Shown: piece by piece, positions 35,166-45,711 of the stretch
Layout of the letters: every line of letters begins with the position of its first letter
Position numbering within the stretch: the first letter of the stretch is position 1
Assembly (NCBI GenBank): GCA_947044365.1
Contig: OX345636.1
Span: 54,105,746 to 54,169,745 of the forward strand
Source of the DNA: Petrosia ficiformis
Lineage: Eukaryota; Porifera; Demospongiae; Haplosclerida; Petrosiidae
Length of the DNA stretch: 64,000 nt
Direction of reading: 5' to 3'
Notes under the pieces: generated by a model
Database searches by the model: none
The model's input: only the letters and a program-made list of their open reading frames with translations
What the model was told of the DNA's origin: nothing
Translations under genes and position numbers: made by a program

Positions 35166-35847
35166 ATTCCGACATGAGTCCTTAAAGTGCTTGAAAGCAC
35201 TTTCAGCATATTTTTAGCTACAAGCACTGACTAAATTGTGCTTGTGCTTGCATTTAAGCACATTATAGCACAAAGGCTTGAAGTGCTTTATACAATATTA
35301 TAAATTTTTAATCAATACTGGTAATCAGTAAGTGTAAATTGTACAAAGGACCAATTCAGCAGTTCTATTCACACTAATTCAGCTGCCATATCACATTTGG
35401 AAATAATTTCTTTGACAGCTGCTATTTTCACACTTTGAGACTGCTTTTAGGCTAAAATGGCTGAGAAAAAAAAGCTACCTACTGTTTTAATAACCCTCAG
35501 TCTGTGGAAGGCATCTTTTAAGGCCATATGTAAACAGATGAGACCATATCTGGATCTACTAAAGTTTCAACTAACTGAATGAACCACATGGTATATATAC
35601 AGTACTAGTAGTACACTATGTAGACTAGTCTAGTAGCAGTAATTGAGTACTAAAATTTACAAAAATTCACATCAGTTGATTTTATGATATATTTTCTGTC
35701 ACATTGTTTTCTTCATAAACTGTCATCCTCTGAAGCTAGGAGTATATATTTGGTCAAAAAGTGCTTGTGTTTGTGCTTCAAGCCCTTAATTTGAAAGTGC
35801 TTGAAATTGTGCTTCAAGCACTTTACTAAGTGCTTGCCCCATGTCTG
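35166..35847. mobile_element. MITE with 10-bp flanking repeats
   Basis: TCTACAAATA stands at 35156-35165 and again at 35848-35857. The enclosed 682 bases begin near GACATGAGTCCTTAAAGTGC and end GCACTTTACTAAGTGCTTGC then CCCATGTC, giving imperfect inverted ends. The interior has runs of GTGCTTGAAGCAC-like palindromes. It is non-coding. The flank 35858-36139 is unassigned. Confidence 0.55.
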
Positions 35848-36139
35848 TCTACAAATAGATTCAGAAGTTTTTTGTGTATGGGCCCATATAATGTAGTGTG
35901 TTCACCATTGGGAATATACATTAATCAAAGAGGTAATGCTGTCAGTGGCCCAGAGAGAGAAGTGGCAAATATCAACTTCAATACTGTGCTATATGAGCTT
36001 GTATATGCTTGCCTATGTAAATTTCCACTTTACCCAAAGCTTGGTCTGATTGAATAGTCAGTGGTTCTGGTTCAGCTACGGTCATGTTGTTTCCTAGAAA
36101 AAGAGTATCTGTTTTTCTGTGGACTTCATTTAGTCATCA

Positions 36140-36725
36140 TTATTATAAACATAATTATTATAATTATACTGCATGTAAAAACGAATAATAAATAAATAAA
36201 CAATGGGGGTGGAGTGAATGTTATGTAGGACCTGTTAGCATACTATATAATATACATACATATACATACATACATGTACATACATATATATATATATATA
36301 CATGTACATATATATATATATATCCGTTCATTCATCCATACATTCCATTATTTGATTAATCTGGTAACTTGTGTATTCCCCGTCCCTGGCCCTCAATAGG
36401 ACCATACATACCCAGGTTAGCAAAATGCATATGGGTGAGGACAATTGATTAGCAAATTGGGTGTGGTCAAACTTTATTGGTCAAAATTCTAAATCTCAAC
36501 TTACATATACATGTATACTTTGGTGTCATTGTACCACTTGACACGGATAGTTTAGCGGAATTAAAGACATCTTGGTGGAATTGCAACCCTTCCCTCTCTA
36601 CATACATGTACATGTATCTGAAAATGCCTATATAGTCCTGTTTACCAATGCATCATGTAATAATATAAACTAACTAAATGGGCCATAAAATAATTTATTT
36701 GATATACTGCTATAATAAAATTATG
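36140..36725. repeat. Segmental duplication, copy 2
   Basis: A direct copy of 28727-29340, shorter at the TATA/ATTC microsatellites and with TAGCGGAATT in place of TAGTGGGGTT. Confidence 0.85.
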
Positions 36726-38029
36726 ATTGCTTCCCCATGGGTTTGATGTATGTTTATATATATATATATATATATATATAATTATACACATGTATGTTTG
36801 TGGCCACTTACGTGAGGAATGGGTGGGTGTTTGTTAGTTCAAGAAAATTAAACCTTGTGTGTGTGTGAATCTTTAGGAAATAAACAGTTTGATGAAAAGC
36901 TAATTACATGTATCCTATATTAAGTTTATCTGTGTCACATGGAACTGCAATTACACCCTAACTTGAGAATCATTGACTGGTTTGTGCTGACTCAGACAGT
37001 CAGTCATGTGATTATTTATCCCACTATTTGTGGCAAATATGCAAGCTTGCAATCAAAGAGTTGCTTCCTAACCACTTTGAACCCTATTCTAAGTGAACCA
37101 CATAATTATATTCATGAGACATTATTGTTTTTTTAAATGCAGGGCCATCCCTATGAATATAAAACTGCAGCTAATACTAAACTCTTCTTATAGCAGAGAA
37201 ACAGTAAAAAGAATCTTTAGCAAGTTAAGTAATAAGTTATTGAGTTTCAGGCATGAGAAAGTCACTATTTAGAACCTTCTGTGCACTAAGACCTATTCAG
37301 GCTCCAGTTTCAGGTACTTAGAAAGGTAGAGACACTAGTACCACCAGCAATGATGGAATACCTTTTTTCTCAATAATTATATCTTGTTTAGTTTGACTAT
37401 TATGAATTTATTATACATCCAATGGGAATGACTCAGACTAACATAGTTATTTCTCCCCACAGTACGTCAAAAGAATACCAATTGTACTCTACTCAGGATT
37501 ATGTAAACCACAAGTCTAAATTTGTTACAGCTCCTAATACAGGGATTTTATTGCATAAAATCATACTCCCGAGTTATTCATTGGCTAATATCCGATTGAA
37601 AATGGAAATGTGCAAGCAACAATTTAAAGTCGAGTGGACTTGTTTGGCAAATAGGGAGTTCTTACAGTAGTGTGACTTCCTCTTTGCAATAACAATTTTG
37701 ATTATTCTTTTATGAGTGAAACAAAACAGCTGTCTTTTGCAGTTAGTTCACAAAAAAATTATTTTTCTTAATATTTCATTTTTTAAATTTTACAACAAAA
37801 AAAGACAGTGAGAATTTTATCAGAAAGTAAGTAGCACAAAATTTATTTTATATAAAAATTTAAAAGAGAATGAGAATTTAGAAAGTAGCACAAAATTTTA
37901 TATGATAATTTCACAACCAAACAATCATTGAAGTAGCAGAAATTTTACAGCCAAAAAAAACTATCGGAATGGCCCGATTACTTTATGTATTAAAGAAATG
38001 GTGCCCGTTCCACCCGGTTCTATACTTAC
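36726..38029. other. AT-rich stretch without a recognisable gene
   Basis: Short frames at 36939-37136 and 37422-37670 show no domain, no splice signature and no repeat relation that I can see. Low-complexity A/T runs lie between 37680 and 37960. Confidence 0.5.
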
Positions 38030-40031
38030 GTACATCCCAGCCGAGACATTATTACGATTACACTCAAAACTCAAATCAGCTAATACCAGCAGTTTGCTTT
38101 CAAAGCTAGAATGCTGATGCTGCTTCATCTTCTGGTACAACCCATCAATTTTCTGTTGATTTCTACTACTAAATACTAAGCAATGCCTTCCTCCGGCTTC
38201 TGCAATTGCCAAGGCATCTAACCAGTTAACAAGGTTTACTTTGGAGATAGCAGGAGTTGCACCTACATATACACAACAATTATAAGCTACATGCAATTGT
38301 TAGTGGTATTAATGGAGTAAATATATATATACTTTCTTACCTCGCTGTAATGCTGGCTGAATATTAGCCACTGATCGAAAACTGAGTATGTTATGTATAT
38401 CAGCCTCACTGGCAAAAAGAATAACAATGCCAGGACCTTCTGATTCATAATCCGATTCTAATTGTTCCATAGTGAGTTTGGATTTTTTGACTAAAAGAGA
38501 AATAAAATGAATTTCAAACAATGTCTAGGCACAAAGAAATGATTCTTGACTACTAGTGTATTCATTGATTAATATATATATATATAATATATATACCATG
38601 GCTTCGAGGTGTATCAATCATCCTAGCCCCAATATATAATATGTAATATATAAACCATAGCTTTGAAGTGTATTCACCAAATATACACTGATTTGATTTC
38701 TATACACCTAATAGTATCACACAAATTTTGGGGTGGTTGCAGTGTTTTTTAAATGAAAGTCGTCTTCCTGACAATCATGTTCGAATAAGTGACCCCAGTA
38801 CATGTGGTCCTGGAGCACTTGTTTCGTGAACTGCACAGCAAGGGTATCAGAGCAGTGAGGCAGCAATCAGAAATTATTACAGCCACGGAAGAGTCTCTTC
38901 TCTGGGAGAAAAGTGAAATGGGAACCCATTCCCCCTCTGCGTTATTGAATAGTTTGTTTTTTTTATAACGGACTAAATTTTGTTTTACGAGGTGGAGATG
39001 AATTGATGAAAGGCATGGTATTTAAGAATATGCAGGGCTGTACAATTAACATTAACATACAAGGACAGTGACCTTGACTCAGTATCATTTCAAGTTTTAT
39101 GGTATATATAAAGTGGTGAATATATACACCTGTGGGTTGATATACTGAGGATTCTGTAGTTTTTTTGGGGGGGGATTGTTCAGAGTCAGAAATAACAGAT
39201 TAATATTGTCTGGACAACAATTTGACTGGTCATTTTTTAAAATTGGATGTCATTGTAAAGAACTCACCTTAAAATGAGAGAAGTGTTTGACATATACAGC
39301 ATAACGTGAAAACTTTATGCAATTTTTACATATATATATTAATATTGTGATTGTATGGTACTTACAGGTACAAGTTAACATACAGTATATGACTTTAAAA
39401 TGAAACTGTTGTCTATGAAACTGATCGTACTGTTGATTTCCCTTCCATTCAAACAGAGCGTGTGTAAAAGCGTGAGATTGTGTGCATGTCACATTAGTGG
39501 TCAGCAATATGGCAGAAAACTTCGACTACACAGTGCACGAACTGAAGAAATCAACAGTACCATAATTATACTATAATTATATTGCTGCGTTTAATTAATG
39601 TGGGCGTGGTTAACAAACCAAATGGCCAGATTTTAGTTTACTGCTGGATTTTCTCAGAAGAATTCAGATCTAAACAAAGTTGACTTTCCAGAGGGTTAAG
39701 GCTTTGTCCAACTTCGCCTGCAGTAACAGTTGTTTATTCCTTGTGGAAATAGCAAAACGAACGTCTTGACAAAGATGGGCATGACCACAAAAAACGCTCG
39801 AGTATTCTCGGCCTCCTGGGCTTCATAGATGTTAGGAAAGCTTGAATCTTGCCTCGTTAGCATAAAGACTGGTGAGTATGTAGACAAATTCGCATGATGA
39901 TATGATGAGTGGGGCTAACAATTATACTCAATCATAAAGTCCTTGCATGCAGTAATTTGCTCGGTCATTGTCCTGACATGCGCGGAAAATGGCCGATGGC
40001 CGCCTGTTATTTCTGACTCTGATTGTTATAC

Positions 40032-40071
<40 letters not shown>

Positions 40072-40346
40072 GTTTTTTTTTATATACCACCTGCAGTTTT
40101 AATTATGGGTGACATAATCAATCAGTATAATTATGTATATATATATATATATATATATATTATTTTGTTACTAACCAATTGGTTCTTCGATTGGTTCTTT
40201 GATTGGTTCTTCGATTGGTTCATCAGGTTTATCTGTTGCCATTTTCTATAGTAAGAACAGAGAGATAAATACTACACAGAACTAGAAGCAAAGGCAAATC
40301 TACTATAACTATAATATAACCTTAACATTCACAACATCACTAGAAT

Positions 40347-40391
<45 letters not shown>

Positions 40392-41159
40392 GAACATATG
40401 TACATCAATCTACATACACACACAAATATAGAGATTACATACAACATTACATGTATGTGTATACATGTATATTTACCTCTTCTCCAACTATTAATTTTGT
40501 TGAAGGTACAAATATTTTGATTCCAGTCAGTTTTATAACTTTAACATTCACAATACCACTAGAATGAGAGAGAGAGAGAGAGAGAGAGAGGAACATATGT
40601 ACATCAATCTACATACACACACAAATATAGAGATTACATACAACATTACATGTATGTGTATACATGTATATTTACCTCTTCAGCTCTTCTCCAACTATTA
40701 ATTTTGTTGAAGGTACAAATATTTTGATTCCAGTCAGTTTTATAACTTTAACATTCACAATACTACTAGAATGAGAGAGAGAGAGAGAGAGAGAGAGGAA
40801 CATATGTACATCAATCTACATACACACACAAATATAGAGATTACATACAACATTACATGTATGTGTATACATGTATATTTACCTCTTCTCCAACTATTAA
40901 TTTTGTTGAAGGTACAAATATTTTGATTCCAGTCAGTTTTATAACTTTAACATTCACAATACCACTAGAATATAAGAGAGAGAGAGAGGAACATATGTAC
41001 ATCAATCTACATACACACACAAATATAGAGATTACATACAACATTACATGTATGTGTATACATGTATATTTACCTCTTCTCCAACTATTAATTTTGTTGA
41101 AGGTACAAATATTTTGATTCCAGTCAGTTTTATAACTTTAACATTCACAATACCACTAG

Positions 41160-41215
<56 letters not shown>

Positions 41216-41530
41216 AGAGAGATAGTAAAACAGACTATGATATGCATATACAAGAAAATTAGAAAACAAATTAGAAACCAAAAAATAGCTATAAAGTAAC
41301 TATGAGAGGATATACTGTTGTAGAGATACCCACTAACGATAGAGAGAGAGAGAGTGATTATGATACGCATGCATAAGACAATTGGAAAACTGAGGATTCT
41401 ATACAGTAACTATAACACACAAGGAACTAACCAAAGTCTTCAGAGAGACTGCTCAGACTGGTAGTGCTTGAGAGATTCAGAAAGAGACGAGTAATAATAA
41501 CCTTTTCAATAACAACGCATGGTTATTACG
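38030..41530 (-). CDS. Multi-exon gene of unknown function
   Basis: On the minus strand, a probable 5' exon at about 41520-41430 ends TTTG|GTTAGTTCC. Next comes the tandem exon array (41155-40318). An exon at 40245-40176 opens at ATG 40242 as MATDKPDEPIEEPIKEPIEE and ends G|GTTAGTAAC. Further exons at 38490-38341 (VKKSKLTMEQLESDYESEGP .. ALQRG) and 38262-38030 (ATPAISKVNLVNWLDALAIA .. SFECNRNNVSAGMY) join in phase through the split Gly codon at G|GTAAG / TAG|GT. The C-terminal part alternates hydrophobic strands and helices (GIVILFASEAD, GRHCLVFSS, LLVLADLSFEC), as in an alpha/beta signalling fold, but I cannot name it. The 3' end was not found. Whether the array belongs to the same transcript is uncertain. 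Confidence 0.5.
40318..41155 (-). repeat. Tandem array of a duplicated exon with its intron
   Basis: Four complete copies lie at 41155-41074, 40964-40883, 40765-40676 and 40558-40477, plus a stub at 40339-40318, with a period of about 200 bases. Each has a ..TCTAG acceptor, encodes SGIVNVKVIKLTGIKIFVPS then TKLIVGEE, and ends GAAGAG|GTAAATATAC. Introns hold (GAGA)n and ACATGTATACACATACATG. Three copies are 82 bases, not a multiple of three, while the 40765-40676 copy is 90 bases through an extra CTGAAGAG and also starts TAG instead of TGG. Only that copy could be included without shifting frame. Confidence 0.85.
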
Positions 41531-41976
41531 ACGTACACCTCTTTATATGTCAACGTGCAATGGAAGTATCATCATGTGAGTAATTGACCAATGAGATATA
41601 TGTACACAGCTCTATCACACCTTATTTAATTATTATTTAATTAATTAATATTTATTATTATTATTTATTTTTTGGATTTAATTAATAAAATTAATTATAG
41701 ACAATGCTACAGCCTTATATATTATATCTTATACCCATACATGGCCAAGTAGATCACTACATTGAATCTTTATAATTGCACACAATTCGCAATTTTTATA
41801 TTGTCAAAGAATGTCCTATCAGGCACACCACATTGACATATAAAATTGCTGCTGGCCTGAATTTTTAAATGGCTAGTAGGAGTTGCTAGGTGTGAGGGTT
41901 TAAATTAGTATTGACTAATGATATTCACACAGTATCCATCAAATTTCATGCAATCAGATGTGTTATAACTTTGTAA

Positions 41977-42058
41977 GGGCAACTGTGGACAATCTGAATT
42001 ATATGTACACTGATCAGATTGTTTCGACCTATTGGGTCTCATCAGCACAGTGTATCCC
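41977..42058 (-). ncRNA. Type I hammerhead ribozyme, copy 2 (fully paired)
   Basis: On the minus strand: stem I ACTGTG (42051-42046) pairs perfectly with CACAGT (41987-41982). Core CTGATGA is 42045-42039. Stem II GACC/GGTC with loop CAATA is 42038-42026. GAAA is 42025-42022. Stem III CAATCTGA (42021-42014) pairs perfectly over 8 bases with TCAGATTG (41997-41990). The cleavage dinucleotide UC is 41989-41988. An internal loop ATAC is followed by GGG (42058-42056) pairing CCC (41979-41977). The 16-base stem III loop differs from copy 1 while the stems are preserved, a pattern expected of a selected structure. The upstream flank ATTGTGAATTTGGGATAC is shared with copy 1. Confidence 0.93.
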
Positions 42059-42429
42059 AAATTCACAATACATTGTGCAGAATGATGCAAAATGTATGTT
42101 ATAATTATAATAATTATTATGAAAAGTTTCTATGTAGTACCATGTCTAGTACCTCCAAAGGTACTGGTAATAGATACTACTAGAGCTTTCAGAATTGGAC
42201 TGAAAAACTGAAATACTTACTCTATGTTTCAGATGAGTCAGAAGAGATATAACTTTACCATTTCTAGTACAGTCAGCACCTCCAGATTTTAAGTAGAATG
42301 TGCTATAGTAAATGCAGGTAGACAACATACATACAACACATGTATATACATACATAATTATACATATGTGACAGTTATTTTCATTATAATATATATACAA
42401 GAATAATAAAAACATTTTTAATAAAAATG

Positions 42430-42560
42430 GAGAATGATGTAGGGACGTCAAAACCCAAAAAGCATGCAAACAAGGTTGGGAGGTTAACGTAGGACCTAAA
42501 ATTAAACAAACCACTTCCATATAACCCTACATAAGTACTTACACCGCTGTAAAGCAAAAT
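42430..42560. mobile_element. ACATAAGTAC MITE, partial copy
   Basis: It contains CAAAACCCAAAAAGCATGC, CCACTTCCATATAACCCTAC and ATAAGTAC, matching the fuller copy at 50640-50985. Confidence 0.6.
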
Positions 42561-42660
42561 AAAAAGAGCTGTACTTATTTCCATTGTTTTTCTGAATGGT
42601 GGACGATTTGTGAATATTTTATGTAGATTGTTATGAGGCTTGATCATCATTGAAGGTCAG

Positions 42661-43800
42661 ACTTTTGTATAATTACATCCATTATTTATGAATTGATTAT
42701 CATTCTTTTTCACTTACAGCTTTGCCACAAGAAGTAGTGCTAGTCTCTGTGTCAACCATTGGCATTCCAGTGCTTATCATAGTATATAATATTATATTAT
42801 CAGTATATCATGGTTTTAATATTATGCTCATTATTTTAAGAGTGAATTTGCTCACAACTTTATTACTATTCTTATGATTCCAACGTAGCAGCAGTTTCAG
42901 TAAACAGCTTTCATGTTCTGTGGACACAAATGCGCATGAGCAATTAATTCCACGTGGCTAAATTAATGAATACACCTATAAAAATGGCATCCAATTTGAG
43001 ATCAAATCTTCGCCGTCGTTGAGACTGTCTTCTTTCATAGCATCTGAAGATATCATCTTGATACTTGTACACCAGAATTTTACAAAGAATGCAATTGGAA
43101 TGGTGATAGAATCATTGTGATAGTTCGACAAACAAAAAAATGATTTGTCTGGAAAATAATAATAATATGAAGCAGATTTTGCCAGTTTTGCTACTCGGCG
43201 GTTCTCTACCTTAACGACAATCTTTGGCCATCTAGAAGATGTTGGTAGTCATAAAAACACTAGATATGAATAGGTATGTGTGTATTAAAGCTTATCTGTA
43301 TATATTACCCGAGATTTCAGCTCATCACTTGCAATTGAAATGTATGGGCAGCCATTTTTTTTTCGTGCCATCCCTACATAGAGAGTACTACCGTACTCTC
43401 TGATAATTAATTGAATATTCAACTAATTCATTTCTATGCTCAGAAACAAAGGACATTAAATATGAGTTATCAGCTTATTATAGAGATATAAAACTGTAAA
43501 CAACTATAGACTACATGATGAAGTACAATGACTTAATAATAATATAAGAGTCTAATAGTATATGTTGGTAGACACAGGTCTTACATGCATGCATACATAC
43601 ATGCATAGTGCATACATACATTCACTCACTACTTATACATGTATCTGCATACATGGAGCAAAACCACACATTAAAAACAAACATTAATCATACACACACA
43701 CACAAATTCCTGTGGCTACGAGATTAAGTCAACACATGTTGACCTTAAATGTCTAACCTGCACATGCCTGCCTTAATGACCCTGTGTTATTGTTTGACAG
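42661..43800. other. Intergenic, nothing assigned
   Basis: An AT-rich stretch with a small CATACATG microsatellite near 43580-43640. No exon or repeat family that I recognise. Confidence 0.45.
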
Positions 43801-45150
43801 CAGTTTGATGCGCTTGTGGAGAACAGGAGCATTTGAGGAGCTTTATATGCCTGAGGAAGATATTGATGTTGATGTAAGTTTGTATGCATAATTATGCATG
43901 TGTAGTATAATTAAGTTTTCATCTATTATTAATCTATTATTAATTATTATGTTGTCAACAAAAGTGCCAATAATATTTATAATTTAAGTGTTCAAATTTT
44001 ATTTTTCAGCTTACTTAACCTTTATAAAGAAAAAGATCACCATGCCCTCAGCAAGGATGTTGATGTTGCCATTTGGCAAGACTATAGAGCGTATAAGTGT
44101 CTAGATCCAGTTGTGGATGCAACTGACTTTATCGTAATTAATAACCAGCAACATGATGAATTTGATGAGTTCTAGAAAACAGAGATTATGTCATACATCA
44201 GCTACCTCAAAATGAATGAAATTCTACAGCTTTATCTCCAACATAGACCACACCTAGTAGCATCAGTTATAACAAGATATGAACAAACTTACCTTCAGCT
44301 TTCGAGTACACAAGTTGATGAGCTATGCAAATGGGTGTACAAACTGAGGGACCAATTTGTAGCCAAAGGAGCAGAAGTGTTCAAAGCTGAGGTGGAAGAA
44401 GTAAAGCAGGTATATATTATAAAAGTAAAACAAAATAATTAATTTATTTATAGCAATTATGCAATACAGAATGATGAACCTCAAGCCACAGCTTTAACCT
44501 CATTAGAAGATAAGGTTTGTTGACTTGGCAAAAAAAAGTATGAAATATTTATAATTGTTTTAGGTAAACAATGACAAACAAATCTCACCATTATTATCAT
44601 CATCACCTGAGGTATAATTATAATTATGCTCCTATGCTCTTAAAATCATGTACTAAACACCATGTAGGCTCTCAAAAGAACGAAGTGCAAGCTAGTTGGG
44701 AAAGAAACAACATCGACATCAGGTATAGTGTTGTGGCCAAACAATTATATCATCTATAGAAATCTATAATTTCTCTTGAAAGGTGCTAAACGTAAAAGAT
44801 GTGGACAGTGTAATGGGTGCAAACAGAATGATTCTGGAGAATGTCTTTTCTGTAAAGATAAACCTAAATTTGGTGGTGAAGGTAAAAAGAAGCAGTGTTG
44901 TGTATTAAGGAAGTGCCAGGCTTTGGCTAGTTCTACATATCCACTACCATCCCTTAATCATACAATTCCATCCTCGTTCAAGGTTTTAACCCAGGAAACA
45001 CCACCTACATCAAGTTTGTCAGCAATTGGGCGTGCTGTGAATAAAATAAAAGCAGATGGTAATTGTTTTTTCCGTGCAGTATCTTTCCTCATAGGTGGTT
45101 CTGAGCAAACAAATGACCCCACTGCATATTGGCATCAGCTACAACCATAA
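43801..45150 (+). pseudogene. CXXC zinc finger plus truncated OTU-like domain
   Basis: The exon starting at 44783 reads GAKRKRCGQCNGCKQNDSGE .. CLFCKDKPKFGGEGKKKQCC .. LRKC. That is a complete CXXC zinc finger, including the KFGG and KKKQ signatures of CpG-binding proteins such as CFP1, MLL and DNMT1. About 45 residues later, RAVNKIKADGNCFFRAVSFL matches the catalytic Asp/Cys start of an OTU cysteine protease, but the frame ends 20 residues on at 45150 with no catalytic His. Upstream exon-like pieces with splice sites (43801-43875, 44012-44173, 44188-44408, 44661-44717) encode unrecognised sequence, e.g. SLMRLWRTGAFEELYMPEED and LSKDVDVAIWQDYRAYK. OTU and zinc-finger modules both occur in transposons, so this may be a transposon gene relic rather than a host gene. 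Confidence 0.6.
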
Positions 45151-45159
45151 TTTCGGGTT

Positions 45160-45710
45160 TTATATCAAGGAAAATGTCTCAGCCACCCACCAGATATCTA
45201 GGCAGGGCCACTGAACCTACAATTGCATGGGCATTGAGTGGGCTTAAAATTCCCCCTGTGCTCAATATTTAGGGCAAAGGGTGGCCAGAAAACTATCAAC
45301 TTGTTCAGGCATTTTCATGGGCTTATCCTTGACACCAATTACAAATATTTACATTGCTCTGTAATGCTAGGAACACACTCCAAACCACGTAGGGGTCAAA
45401 TCTCACATATATGTGACATCAGTCCTCTGAGGCATAATTAATGAACACACTTCGAACCATGTAGGTGTCAAATGTCACATATATGTGACATCAGAATATA
45501 ATATGTAGTCCATAAGAGTTAGCTTAAAGAATAGTTTTTCACTGTATATAATCAGCAATGATGGTTGTCATATAACACATAACACTAATTCTGTTTTTCT
45601 GGTCTATATATATAAATTTCTTTGGCACTATAACTATAATAACTATTAATAATAATATTTATTATTTTAACAATAATAATGATAGTCCCAAATTGGTATT
45701 GTTAATAAAC
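45160..45710. other. Spacer with a short direct repeat
   Basis: The block GTAGGGGTCAAATCTCACAT then ATATGTGACATCAG (about 45389-45422) is repeated about 70 bases on as GTAGGTGTCAAATGTCACAT ... . CACATATATGTG is palindromic. No gene seen. Confidence 0.5.
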
Positions 45711-45711
45711 G

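Noticed and set aside
39482..39532. Short plus-strand start MAENFDYTVHELKKST before a GTACCA
   Set aside because: One 16-codon candidate exon with no continuation. Too little to support a gene.
40176..40245. CTGATGA..GAA in the MATDKP exon as a possible third hammerhead core
   Set aside because: No stem II complement follows CTGATGA, the GAAA is absent, and the sequence is a coding Pro-Ile-Glu repeat.
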